Position numbers and translations under genes: made by a program. A model generated the notes under the pieces. The model worked only from the letters and a program-made list of their open reading frames with translations, was not told the DNA's origin and did not search any database. Positions 35,755 to 44,351 of a stretch of DNA of 64,000 nucleotides are shown here, piece after piece. Numbering within the stretch: the first letter of the stretch is position 1; the number at the start of each line of letters is the position of its first letter. The DNA is taken from assembly GCF_022370635.2 (NCBI RefSeq), contig NZ_CP092362.2:1116001-1180000 (forward strand), written 5' to 3'. This DNA is from Mycolicibacterium crocinum. GTDB lineage: Bacteria; Actinomycetota; Actinomycetes; Mycobacteriales; Mycobacteriaceae.

Positions 35755-37281
35755 TTACCTGCCTGGCCGTTCGCCGTCTGAAGTGCGGGTTACCTGCTTC
35801 GGATCATCCAAAGGCTCAGCAACCTGCGTGTTATCCCTCGATGCGTCGGGAGAATCCGGAGGATCGTGCGCCTGAGAACGAACGCGATCCATGACGGTCG
35901 GTGATTTGGTCACGGAGTCGCGCCGATCACTGCCGTAGTAGCCATAGTTATAACTATATGAATTGGCGCCGCGTGTGGATGTCATCGTGAATACGGTGCC
36001 CAGCACGGTCGCGCCAACGTCCCTGAGGTTCCCGATCGCATGCGCTAACTGCTCACGTTTGGTTTGTCCGTACCGCGCCATGATTAGCGCGCCGTCGGAA
36101 TTGGCCGCAAGTATCGCGCCATCGGTGACCGCGAGCAGTGGCGACGAATCGACGATCACGTAGTCGAATTGCTCACGCAGTTGGCTGAGGAGATTCCTGG
36201 CCGCCTGTGAGCCGAGGAGTTCGCTCGGATTCGGTGGAGTGGCACCGGAGGTAATTGCAGTCAAGTTGGTGAAGGCGGTCTTCTGCAATACGTCACGCAG
36301 GGAAGCACCGCCGCTGAGAGCGGTGCTGAACCCCACTGCTCCAACCAGGTCAAGATATTTGTCCACCGATGGCCGTCGCATGTCTGCATCGACCAGCACT
36401 ACAGAGTGTTCAGCCTCGGCGAGTGCGAGTGCAATGTTGATTGCCGTGGTGGACTTGCCTTCGCCTGGTGATGCGCTGGTGACCACGATCACTCGTGGCG
36501 GATTGTCCACCGCGAGGAACTGCAAATTGGTCCGCAGCTTACGGAACGACTCGGCGACCGACGAACTGTTGCCCTCGAACGAGATCGCGGGCTTCTTGTG
36601 GAGATCCTTATCGAGCGGAATGCTGCCGACCAGTCCGGTGCCGGTGATCTTTTCGAGGGTCTCGCGGTCCTTAACGGTGTTATCGAGTTGGTCTCGGAGA
36701 AGGGCTAGACCAACACCGAGGAAGGCCCCGGCAGCAAAGCCGGCTAGCAGATTGCGCAGCTTTTTGGGTGTTACAGGTTTGGCTGGAACGGAAGCCCGCT
36801 GCTCGACGATAACCCGGGCATTGGGTGAGGCGCCCGTGACCGGGGATGCCTCCAATTCGCTTACCATTTGCACGAATTCGTCGGATAAGCCGTTTGCAAT
36901 ATCACGTGCACGCGTAGGCGATGTGTCGCGCACTGACACATCGATAAGCACCGTATTTGGTTTCGCAGCCGCGGTAACCCTGGCTTTCAACGACGCGGCA
37001 TTCATGTCGAGGTTGAGCCGGTCAATAGTGCGCTGTGCCAGCGTTTCGCCCATGATTAGTTGGGTGTAGGACAGCACACGTTCCTGAGACAGGCGGTTCC
37101 CTTGGTACAGGTCGGTAATCGACGATCCGGAAGACGCCGACACGTACAGCTGCGTCGAGGCTTGATACTGAGGGATGGTCGTCAGCGTGTACATGACGGC
37201 AGCTACTACGGCGACAAGCATCGTCACGCAGACCGTAATCCAGCGTGTCCGCAGTACCTTTACATAGTCCAGAAGGTTCAA
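35755..37281 (-). CDS. Wzc-like polysaccharide tyrosine autokinase
   Basis: 508 residues from a TTG start. The N-terminal Wzz domain has two membrane spans (about residues 15-35 and 175-195) with an extracytoplasmic part between. The cytosolic BY-kinase follows: Walker A SPGEGKSTTAIN near residue 270, Walker A' VVLVDADMRRP near 293, Walker B YVIVDSSPLL near 378. The C-terminus has a tyrosine cluster (SYSYNYGYYGSD, about 440-450), the autophosphorylation tail. It would control chain length and export and is the natural partner of the phosphatase at 6006. Both domains are in one protein, as in Gram-negative Wzc and many actinobacteria. Confidence 0.93.
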   Translation of the reverse strand: MNLLDYVKVLRTRWITVCVTMLVAVVAAVMYTLTTIPQYQASTQLYVSASSGSSITDLYQGNRLSQERVLSYTQLIMGETLAQRTIDRLNLDMNAASLKARVTAAAKPNTVLIDVSVRDTSPTRARDIANGLSDEFVQMVSELEASPVTGASPNARVIVEQRASVPAKPVTPKKLRNLLAGFAAGAFLGVGLALLRDQLDNTVKDRETLEKITGTGLVGSIPLDKDLHKKPAISFEGNSSSVAESFRKLRTNLQFLAVDNPPRVIVVTSASPGEGKSTTAINIALALAEAEHSVVLVDADMRRPSVDKYLDLVGAVGFSTALSGGASLRDVLQKTAFTNLTAITSGATPPNPSELLGSQAARNLLSQLREQFDYVIVDSSPLLAVTDGAILAANSDGALIMARYGQTKREQLAHAIGNLRDVGATVLGTVFTMTSTRGANSYSYNYGYYGSDRRDSVTKSPTVMDRVRSQAHDPPDSPDASRDNTQVAEPLDDPKQVTRTSDGERPGR

Positions 37282-37324
37282 CGCAGCTAGCCGCTCTCTT
37301 GGGGATCGCCATCGGCGTTAAAGG

Positions 37325-39160
37325 TCATCCAGCACATTGTGGAACCGAGACCTTCGTGGTGACGGGACCCACTAGTGGCTGAATAGGAACACGTGCGACG
37401 CCCGGCGACGTCGGCTCGGACAGGTGGAAGATAACCTCATCTGTGTGTCCGGCCGGAATCACCACCAGGGCTTCGAAGCTCGGATGACCGCGTTCGGTGT
37501 CTGCGCGCGCATCGATTTGACTGCCGTTGGACATTACATCAATTAGCTTAGCCCCCCTGGTTGCGAGCAGGCGAACAGACGTGAACATAGTTCCTTTGGG
37601 GATAAGGTTTGCTCCGTGATTAGGGGAGAAGCCCAGCCGTCCGGCAACGTTGTCCGGTAGGGATTCCGGACTCGTGACATTATTCTTCAATCGAACCGTC
37701 ACCGTTGACCTGCGGGTAGCGCCACTGCAACCATCGGCGACATATTCGATTCGCCGATCCAAGTAATAGTCCAGTTTGTTGCCGCCAAGATTGTTGATGA
37801 CAATTCCGGCATATGGTGCCGGATCGTCGGGAATCGTGTGCGCCAGAGGCGTTTGTTCCAGCAGGGCCTGTTCCTCAGGGTATGAGCTCCACACGGCGAT
37901 TCGGCGTTCGCTGACCGCACGGCCTAGTGCGTCGAGTAATGCCCGCGGAGACTTCACCCGCCCCATCACCTGCTTTACCACTTCGGCGGCGATGTCCTGC
38001 AGAAACCTCTTCCGTGCTCGCTGGTCCTCACTATTTGGAAATCGGATGTAGGCAGTCGATTCCGTCAACTCGACGGCGTTGTCTTTTGTCACCGTTTCAC
38101 CGTCCGGCATCACGACAGGGCCCGTAGCTCCCAGGATGTAGCCGAGTGCAACAGGGTCTACCGCTATGACCCCGTCAACTTTTATTCCTGATTGCTCTGC
38201 CATCGACTTCCAAATCTGCGCCGCGTACGGAAAGTGGGAGCTCTGATTGCTATTGCGGAAATCGGTGGATGGATTGGTGTAACCATATTGATTATCGAAT
38301 TCGGGGCCGAGGCTGATAGGATCGAATTTCCTGCTTCCGAAGTCGTTGTTTGAGGCAAGGGTGTCCACGCTGGGCTTGCCGTCGTCGAATCGGACAATCC
38401 CGAATCCGCCGAGCAGGCCCCCGGTGCCGCGGGCCTCGGCGTTGGTTTGAAAACCCATGAAATAGCTACGTGGGCCGTCGGCGCCTAGCATGGCCGGGGC
38501 CAGCCGCGCAGCAAGGGCAGTATTTGTCAGCAGCTTTGACAGATCTTCTGTCTGCGCTTGCAGTTGAGATCGAGCGTTAACCATGGCATCGAGATAGGCA
38601 GGCTCTGAGATCGCGTGCGCCTGGGTGTTGAGTCGTGTGGCATCCGTCGCGAACTTCTGCAACACCGGCTCTTCATTGCGGAGGGTCATCACATCTAGTC
38701 GGCCGTCGGCGAGTAGATGATTCGGCGAAACAGTTGTGCCGGCATCAGCGATCGGCTTCAGCACGTCGGTAGCCAAGTTAAGAACCACGTCTGAAATCTG
38801 TTGACCGGTCTCGAATGGGCTGCCCAGCCACGGCACGGCAGCGGCGATGTCCCATGGTAAAGAGTGCGCTGCATCGCGGGCCGCCTGGGCGTGGGACTGT
38901 GCATCCAAGGCAAATCGAGACGCATCCCCGGTATTGCCCTGCAGCACTGCGCTCTTCGCCTGCTGCGCGCTATTTCGCGCGGCCTCGAGGTTCGACTTCG
39001 CAGCGTTTGCCTGGAAGCCGAGCCAACAGCCGAACGCGAGGAGTAGGACCAATACCCCGAGCGACGGCCAAATGACAGCGCGGCGCTTTAACCACGGCTG
39101 GCCGTCATCGCTCTGCTCCGCTTCGTCACCGCCAGTCAAACGCCGCCAATGAAGTCCCAC
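37325..39160 (-). CDS. DUF4012 domain protein
   Basis: 611 residues from a GTG start. A cytosolic N-terminus (~28 residues) is followed by one membrane span (AVIWPSLGVLVLLLAFGCWL) and a coiled-coil-like region rich in Ala and Gln. A large extracytoplasmic domain follows (FMGFQTNAEARGTGGLLGGFG; DGVIAVDPVALGYILGATGPV), characteristic of DUF4012. Family members often sit in actinobacterial exopolysaccharide loci; their biochemical role is not established. Position next to the Wzc-like kinase suggests a role in export or surface attachment. Confidence 0.88.
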   Translation of the reverse strand: MGLHWRRLTGGDEAEQSDDGQPWLKRRAVIWPSLGVLVLLLAFGCWLGFQANAAKSNLEAARNSAQQAKSAVLQGNTGDASRFALDAQSHAQAARDAAHSLPWDIAAAVPWLGSPFETGQQISDVVLNLATDVLKPIADAGTTVSPNHLLADGRLDVMTLRNEEPVLQKFATDATRLNTQAHAISEPAYLDAMVNARSQLQAQTEDLSKLLTNTALAARLAPAMLGADGPRSYFMGFQTNAEARGTGGLLGGFGIVRFDDGKPSVDTLASNNDFGSRKFDPISLGPEFDNQYGYTNPSTDFRNSNQSSHFPYAAQIWKSMAEQSGIKVDGVIAVDPVALGYILGATGPVVMPDGETVTKDNAVELTESTAYIRFPNSEDQRARKRFLQDIAAEVVKQVMGRVKSPRALLDALGRAVSERRIAVWSSYPEEQALLEQTPLAHTIPDDPAPYAGIVINNLGGNKLDYYLDRRIEYVADGCSGATRRSTVTVRLKNNVTSPESLPDNVAGRLGFSPNHGANLIPKGTMFTSVRLLATRGAKLIDVMSNGSQIDARADTERGHPSFEALVVIPAGHTDEVIFHLSEPTSPGVARVPIQPLVGPVTTKVSVPQCAG

Positions 39161-39224
39161 TCAGTCAGCTTCCCCTACTCGGACGTGGTCTGTGCGCTAT
39201 GCGCGCAGATTCACCGTTAGCTCC

Positions 39225-39269
39225 AAAAAACGACTCGCCGGTGGACGTAATGTCCAGTCGACGAGTCGC
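39225..39269 (-). terminator. Rho-independent terminator of the Gly/Ser-repeat protein gene
   Basis: On the minus strand GCGACTCG pairs with CGAGTCG and an inner GGAC with GTCC around a short loop, followed by TTTTTT. It lies 15 bp after the stop codon of the gene that ends at 39284. Confidence 0.75.
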
Positions 39270-39283
39270 TTTGGTGTGAACCG

Positions 39284-40081
39284 CTACGGGTTGAGGTACG
39301 GGCCGACCTTGAAGTTCTGGGCGACGGCGTAGGCGACATTGTGAGTGGCGTCAGCAACCGCAATGAATGCATTTCCGATTGGCGGGCCGATGATCGGGAT
39401 GACCGTAATGGCCTCGCCGACGAGCTTGATGACTCCCGCTGTGGTGTCAAGGAAGCCCCAAACCAACTGTGCACCGATCTGGACGGTCACCTTGGCGAGA
39501 GTGGCGAGACCGTCAATAACCGGATTGGCGTTGGCGGCGGGCGTCTTCGCTGCTGCTTTAGGCGCGACGGCCGGAGCTTCTGTGGTCGGCGCGGGTGCGG
39601 TGCCCGGATCCGAAGCAGGCGGCGTGTCCGAGGCACCGGAGCGACCGGAGTGACCGGTGCTTCCGGAGGTGCTGCCCGAGCCGGAGGTGCTGCCCGAGCC
39701 GGAGGTGCTGCCCGAGCCGGAGGTGCTACCGCTTCCGGAGGTGCTACCGCTTCCGGAGGTGCTACCGCTTCCGGAGGTGCTACCGCTTCCGGAGGTGCTA
39801 CCGCTTCCGGAGGTGCTACCGCTTCCGGAGGTGCTACCGCTTCCGGAGGTGCTACCGCTTCCGGAGGTGCTACCGCTTCCGGAGGTGCTACCGCTACCGC
39901 CGGTGCTGCCCGAGTTGTTGTTGTCGTTGGTCTTGGGCTTGCCGCTGCCGCCCTCGTCCTGGGAGAACGGGGCGTGCAGCCACGGTGCCGCGTGGACTAC
40001 CGCTGGCGAGACCGTCGCTGCGGTGCACAGTGCAACCGTGGCCAGACTGACCTGAACTTTTTTGGAAAGCGAAGAAGTCAC
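39284..40081 (-). CDS. Secreted Gly/Ser/Thr-repeat protein
   Basis: 265 residues from a GTG start. The signal peptide (residues 1-31) ends VVHA before APW. A low-complexity region with about 13 copies of GSGSTS follows (about residues 60-140), then a Pro/Ala-rich linker and a C-terminal part with two hydrophobic stretches (VQIGAQLVWGFLDTTAGVIKLVG and VIPIIGPPIGNAFIAVADA). It has no recognised domain. The flexible repeat could span the cell envelope, and the C-terminus may sit in a membrane. It has its own terminator and closes the polysaccharide locus on this side. Confidence 0.75.
   Translation of the reverse strand: MTSSLSKKVQVSLATVALCTAATVSPAVVHAAPWLHAPFSQDEGGSGKPKTNDNNNSGSTGGSGSTSGSGSTSGSGSTSGSGSTSGSGSTSGSGSTSGSGSTSGSGSTSGSGSTSGSGSTSGSGSTSGSGSTSGSGSTSGSTGHSGRSGASDTPPASDPGTAPAPTTEAPAVAPKAAAKTPAANANPVIDGLATLAKVTVQIGAQLVWGFLDTTAGVIKLVGEAITVIPIIGPPIGNAFIAVADATHNVAYAVAQNFKVGPYLNP
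39655..39905. repeat. 18-bp tandem repeat coding for GSGSTS
   Basis: About 13 units of GGAGGTGCTACCGCTTCC or the variant GGAGGTGCTGCCCGAGCC. Three units of the variant are at the left, about nine identical units in the middle, and a diverged unit at the right. The near identity at third codon positions shows recent expansion or homogenisation. Confidence 0.93.
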
Positions 40082-40255
40082 GATCCAACCCCCCTATGAC
40101 CCGAATGACTAAGCGGTACTCGGCTGCTTGAGCACCTAAATCGATGTGATGGTACCCACGTTTCGACGCCGGTGTCAACGCGAAATGGCCAACTTGTCGA
40201 CGAAAAAACTTGCATCTAGCAGGACTTTCAAATAATCGCCTACGGATCGCCGCGC

Positions 40256-41317
40256 CTACGGCGCCAGCGATCGCGCAAATCCACTGACATCCCGCACCGA
40301 GGCCGCAAAGACCTCCGGCATCGTCGCCGGGAACAGCAAATCTCCGCCGTGGCACGTACCGGCTACAACTCGGCCGATGGTGGGCACACCCGCAGTCAGC
40401 AACCGTCGGTAATACAGAAGGCCCTCGTCCCGTAGCGGATCGAGCTCGTTCACCGAGATCACGTGCGGCGGTAAGCCGGCAAGGTCCTCATCCGAAGCCG
40501 CACCAGCCCAGCACGTCGGGTCGTCGGCGTTTGTCTTGTCCGGGTCGTAGAGCGCACCCAGCAGCGCGGCCTGCTGACAGCTGATGAAGTACCCGTCGTT
40601 CTCCCGCAGTGACGGCAGGTGGTCTGGATAGTCGAGCCAGCGGTTGGAAATGTATGGGCACTGGGCGTAGGCGCCGGCGATCTCGCCGAGCCATCCTTCC
40701 CGTTTCGCTTTGTGGACGACGGTCAGCGTCAGGTTTCCACCGCCGGACTCACCGGAGACGATCAGGTGGCTGACTCCGAGATCCGCTGCGTTGGCGTACA
40801 CCCAGCGGGTGGCGGCCGCGCAGTCGTTCAGCCCCGCCGGGTAGGGATGAGCGCCGAGCCGACCCCCGGAGTTGCGAAACTCCACGCCGACCACGACGAG
40901 ACCCGTGGCTGCCATGTTCTCCCGTAGGCGCTGATATGAGATGTCCGCGGCGCTGGCGATCGCCATCGCGCCGCCATGGAAGTGCACCACCGCCGGTAAG
41001 GGGCCGTCGGCATGATCCGGGCGGCTAATCAACAGCGTGATCTCGTTAGCGTCAGCCCCAGGGATTGTGACGGTTGTCGTGGTGACGCCGACAGGCGCTG
41101 GGACGGTCTTCGCGAACATCTCGAGCGTTCCGCCGACGGCGTCCTCGGCGAATGCGGCGTATGCCAACAGATCCGCCATCGGCGAGTCGACGGTCAATGG
41201 AGCGTCGGGGAACACGTCGGCCAACCCCAACGGAGTCAACGCCGCGACCATCCGGGGATCCGATCGGGGATCGGTGCCAAGGGTGCAATTCGGATCAGCA
41301 AGTCGCCCAACAGACAT
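40256..41317 (-). CDS. Alpha/beta hydrolase of the hormone-sensitive-lipase type
   Basis: 353 residues. VVHFHGGAMAIASAADISY carries the HGGA oxyanion motif, and SGESGGGNL the nucleophile Ser (G-x-S-x-G). The acid and His come from the DPLRDEG and GTCHGGDLLF segments. It is an esterase or lipase acting on short to medium acyl esters. The annotated ATG lies inside a perfect inverted repeat with no ribosome site, so the true start may be ATG 41251 (MVAALTPLG). Whether it belongs to the polysaccharide locus or to the core is unclear. Confidence 0.88.
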   Translation of the reverse strand: MSVGRLADPNCTLGTDPRSDPRMVAALTPLGLADVFPDAPLTVDSPMADLLAYAAFAEDAVGGTLEMFAKTVPAPVGVTTTTVTIPGADANEITLLISRPDHADGPLPAVVHFHGGAMAIASAADISYQRLRENMAATGLVVVGVEFRNSGGRLGAHPYPAGLNDCAAATRWVYANAADLGVSHLIVSGESGGGNLTLTVVHKAKREGWLGEIAGAYAQCPYISNRWLDYPDHLPSLRENDGYFISCQQAALLGALYDPDKTNADDPTCWAGAASDEDLAGLPPHVISVNELDPLRDEGLLYYRRLLTAGVPTIGRVVAGTCHGGDLLFPATMPEVFAASVRDVSGFARSLAP

Positions 41318-41341
41318 GGGCCCGAGATTAACTCGGGCCCA
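41317..41341 (-). terminator. Perfect hairpin between mycolic methyltransferase and esterase genes
   Basis: TGGGCCCGAG-ATTAA-CTCGGGCCCA, a 10-bp perfect stem, begins 40 bp after the methyltransferase stop. It reaches the T of the annotated esterase ATG. It can act as a terminator (no T tract) or hide the start codon. Confidence 0.5.
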
Positions 41342-41380
41342 TGTGCGGTATTCGGTTATTCGCCGACGGCGGAAAGCCTG

Positions 41381-42277
41381 CTAAGCGGCCACCGCACCCG
41401 GCTTGAGGTAGGTGACCAGGCTGACGTCGAGCGCCTCGTCGACGAAGTAGTACTGGCACCCGGTCAGGTACCGCATGTAGTTGTTATAGCTCTCTTCGCC
41501 GGCCGCCGCGATGGCCTCATCCTTGTGCTGCTCCAAACGGGCCGCCCAGATGCCGAGGGTCTTGATGTAGTGATTGCGCAGCGACAGCGGCTCGGGCACG
41601 GTGAACCCGGCCTTCTCACCGTGCTCGACCATCATCTGAGTGGTCGGAATCCGGCCACCGGGGAAGATCACCTCGCCGATGAACTTGGCGAAGCGGGCGA
41701 GTTCGAAGGTCAGCTTCTTGCCGCGGGCCTGCAGATCGTAGGGGTGGTACCCGACGCTGCTCTGGATCGTCATCCGGCCGTCGTCGGGCAGGATCTCGAA
41801 GCAGGTCTTGAAGTAGTCGTCATAACGCTCGAAGCCGAAGTGCTCGAACGCCTCGATCGACACGATGCGGTCGACGGGGGAGTGGAACTGCTCCCAGCCC
41901 TCGAGGCGCACGTCGAACGTCCGCTCGCTGTCGACCTTGGCCAGCAGCTGATCGCAGTACGCCTTCTGGTTCTTGGACAGCGTCAGGCCGATGACATTGA
42001 CGTCGTACTTCTCCATGGCCCGCTGCAAGGTCAGGCCCCAGCCGCAACCCACCTCGAGCAACGTCATCCCAGGCTTGAGGTCCAAGGCGTCGAGATGCTG
42101 ATCGACGTTGGCGATCTGCGCCTCGGAGAGCGTGACGGTGGGCCCGGTGAAGTACGCGCAGCTGTACTTGCGCGTCGGATCCTGGAACAGCCCGAAGAAA
42201 TCATCCGACAGGTCGTAGTGCGCCTGGATGTCCTCGAAATGGGGCCGCATGTCCTTGGTTTCAGTTGCCTCGGGCAT
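41381..42277 (-). CDS. Mycolic acid methyltransferase, MmaA4-like
   Basis: 298 residues. It belongs to the SAM-dependent cyclopropane/methoxy mycolic acid synthase family acting on the meromycolate chain bound to Acp[42 protein letters not shown] (SAM loop), [11 protein letters not shown] and [13 protein letters not shown] are present. The C-terminal segments [16 protein letters not shown] and LVTYLKPG resemble hydroxymycolate synthase MmaA4 more than MmaA2. It could make hydroxylated, methoxy or keto precursors. Exact product cannot be told from sequence. Confidence 0.88.
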   Translation of the reverse strand: MPEATETKDMRPHFEDIQAHYDLSDDFFGLFQDPTRKYSCAYFTGPTVTLSEAQIANVDQHLDALDLKPGMTLLEVGCGWGLTLQRAMEKYDVNVIGLTLSKNQKAYCDQLLAKVDSERTFDVRLEGWEQFHSPVDRIVSIEAFEHFGFERYDDYFKTCFEILPDDGRMTIQSSVGYHPYDLQARGKKLTFELARFAKFIGEVIFPGGRIPTTQMMVEHGEKAGFTVPEPLSLRNHYIKTLGIWAARLEQHKDEAIAAAGEESYNNYMRYLTGCQYYFVDEALDVSLVTYLKPGAVAA

Positions 42278-42416
42278 GAGTGTGAGAGCCTTCCTGATTC
42301 TGCTTATCTATCTGCACCACGGCCCCCGCACGTGATGATTTGCGCGCGCGCCAGTATGCACTATGTGATCTGGACCATACCGTCTCGGGCATGCGGAACG
42401 GTGTCCAAACAGTGCC

Positions 42417-43301
42417 TTAACCGGGTGTTTCTTTCGCCTGCTTCTCAAGCGTGAACTGGTTAACGTCGATGTACCCTACCCGGAATCCGCGGGCGCACCC
42501 GGTGAGGTACTTCATGTAGCGGTCGTAGACCTCCTCGGACTGCACCTCAATCGCCTTGTCGCGGTTGGCCTCCAGCGCAGCGGCCCAACAGTCCAGGGTG
42601 CGCGCGTAATGCGGTTGCAGCGACTGCGTGCGAGTGAGCGTGAAGCCGGCCTTGGCTGAGTGCTCGTCGACCTTCTCCGGCGTCGGCAGCCGGCCGCCCG
42701 GGAAGATCTCGGTCAGGATGAACTTCGCGAACCGCGCCGCCTCGAACGTCAGCGGAATCTTCTTCTCGACCATCTGATCAAAGGTCAGCGACGTGATCGT
42801 GTGCAGCAACATCACGCCGTCGTCGGGCAGAACCCGGTACGCGAGATTGAAGAAGTCGTCGTAGCGGTCGAAGCCGAAATGCTCGAAGGCGCCGATGGAT
42901 ACGATCCGGTCCACGGGTTCGTCGAACTCCTCCCAGCCCATGAGTTCGATGCGCTTGCTCCGCGGACTTCCCGACTCGGCGAACACCTGCTCGACGTGGT
43001 CGCGCTGATTCTTCGACAACGTCAGACCGATGACATTGACGTCGTACTTCTCGATGGCGCGCATCATCGTGGCGCCCCACCCGCAGCCGACGTCCAGCAG
43101 GGTCATCCCGGGCTGCAAGCCCAGCTTGCCCAACGCCAGGTCGATCTTCGCGATCTGAGCCTGCTCGAGGGTGTAGTCGTCCTCCTTGAAATACGCGCAG
43201 CTGTAGGTCTGAGTCGGGTCGAGAAACAGCCGGAAAAAATCATCGGACAGGTCGTAGTGCGCCTGTACGTCTTCAAAATGAGGCTCAAGCCGTTTGGCCA
43301 T
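42417..43301 (-). CDS. Mycolic acid cyclopropane synthase, MmaA2/CmaA-like
   Basis: 294 residues. Same family as the neighbour at 41381. [42 protein letters not shown] and the end LTGCARGFRVGYIDVNQFTLEK match MmaA2-type enzymes, which introduce cis-cyclopropane rings. Two such genes are present here where M. tuberculosis has four in tandem (mmaA1-4). The intergenic 139 bp could hold a separate promoter for the MmaA4-like gene. Confidence 0.9.
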   Translation of the reverse strand: MAKRLEPHFEDVQAHYDLSDDFFRLFLDPTQTYSCAYFKEDDYTLEQAQIAKIDLALGKLGLQPGMTLLDVGCGWGATMMRAIEKYDVNVIGLTLSKNQRDHVEQVFAESGSPRSKRIELMGWEEFDEPVDRIVSIGAFEHFGFDRYDDFFNLAYRVLPDDGVMLLHTITSLTFDQMVEKKIPLTFEAARFAKFILTEIFPGGRLPTPEKVDEHSAKAGFTLTRTQSLQPHYARTLDCWAAALEANRDKAIEVQSEEVYDRYMKYLTGCARGFRVGYIDVNQFTLEKQAKETPG

Positions 43302-43442
43302 GCTGGTGCGCCTTTCGCATTGAATGCTTCAGGCAGCAACCACAAATCCCCCCCGATGGGATGGGCGATCACCGCTGTGTGCAGACCTGATGCTAGCCGC
43401 TGCACCCGCCATCCGACGATTCCGAAAGATAAGCGTAATTAC

Positions 43443-44351
43443 CTAGCGGACCTCGGCAAATGTGGTTTTCAGCTCACCGGCGATGTCGTCGTAGAGCGCT
43501 TCCGGCAGGTCATGTGCCATGCCGTCGAACAGGACCAGCCGAGCATTCGGGATCGTCTTGGCGATCGAGCGGCCACCCGACGGACGCATCAGCCTGTCGG
43601 CGCGGCCATGGATGACGACGGTGGGCGCACTGATCTGTCGGTCGTATTTCTTCAGGCTGCCGGTGCCGAGGATCGCGGCGAAATGCCGCGCGATGCCCTG
43701 CGGGTAGTGCGACCGCTCGTAGGCCTCGATGGCGTTCGCGCGTGCCTGCTCGTCGGGCACCGGATAGCCGGGGCTGCCCAGAATCTTGCCGACCCGAACA
43801 ACGTTCTCGACAATCACGTCGCGCGGCGCATTCGGTGGCGGCCCAGTGATCAGCGACAGCAGTGACCGCGGCGCCGGGGGCGGCAGGAATGCAGAGTTGT
43901 TGGACGAGAAGATGATTCCCAACGCTCTGGTCCGCTGGCTGTACCGCGCCGCGAAGATCTGCGCGATCATCCCGCCCATCGATGCTCCGACGATGTGTGC
44001 CTGCTCAATGCCCAGGTGATCGAGAAGCGCGGCTGCGTCGTCGGCCATGTGCTCGAGCGTGTACACCGACGCACTGGGGCGCCCGACAAACGAACGGGCC
44101 AACTTAGGTACCAGCCCGCCGCTCGCCCGTTTGCCGTGCAGCTTGGTCGAGAGGCCCACATCGCGGTTGTCGTAGCGGATCACCCGATAACCCTGGTCGA
44201 CCAGCTTCTCGCAGAAACCGTTGCGCCACAGCAGAAGCTGAGCGCCGAGACCCATGATGAGCAACACCGCCGGGTCACCGGGATTGCCCAGGTCCTCGTA
44301 GTAGAGCTCGATGTCGTCGCTGATGGCAGCTGTGCCGGTGCGGATTTCCAT
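43443..44351 (-). CDS. lipG: Alpha/beta hydrolase, LipG-like
   Basis: 302 residues. DPAVLLIMGLGAQLLLWRNGF carries the oxyanion region, GASMGGMIAQIFAARY the nucleophile Ser, and VIHGRADRLMRPSGG plus GMAHDLPEALY the acid and His. It matches the position of lipG (Rv0646c) between the mmaA genes and the ABC1 kinase. Its ATG shares one base with the upstream gene's TGA, so translation is coupled. A phospholipase or thioesterase role has been proposed for the family. Confidence 0.9.
   Translation of the reverse strand: MEIRTGTAAISDDIELYYEDLGNPGDPAVLLIMGLGAQLLLWRNGFCEKLVDQGYRVIRYDNRDVGLSTKLHGKRASGGLVPKLARSFVGRPSASVYTLEHMADDAAALLDHLGIEQAHIVGASMGGMIAQIFAARYSQRTRALGIIFSSNNSAFLPPPAPRSLLSLITGPPPNAPRDVIVENVVRVGKILGSPGYPVPDEQARANAIEAYERSHYPQGIARHFAAILGTGSLKKYDRQISAPTVVIHGRADRLMRPSGGRSIAKTIPNARLVLFDGMAHDLPEALYDDIAGELKTTFAEVR

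Larger units (their letters stand above)
6006..40081. other. Wzx/Wzy-type extracellular polysaccharide locus
   Basis: This interval holds all parts expected for a polyprenyl-linked, flippase/polymerase-dependent polysaccharide: an initiating sugar-phosphate transferase, nucleotide-sugar enzymes, glycosyltransferases, a Wzx-like and a Wzy-like protein, a Wzc-like tyrosine autokinase and a Wzb-like phosphatase. It splits the rplA-mmaA junction known from M. tuberculosis. Gene direction changes several times, base composition varies strongly, and two nested insertion-sequence pairs lie inside. The polymer itself cannot be deduced beyond probable fucose and an oxidised (uronic-type) sugar. Confidence 0.8.

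Noticed and set aside
39655..39905. Possible CRISPR array
   Set aside because: Repeats are directly adjacent 18-bp units without spacers and are in frame with a secreted protein.
41012..43865. Long plus-strand frames opposite the esterase and mycolic methyltransferase genes
   Set aside because: The opposite strand encodes recognisable enzymes with intact motifs.
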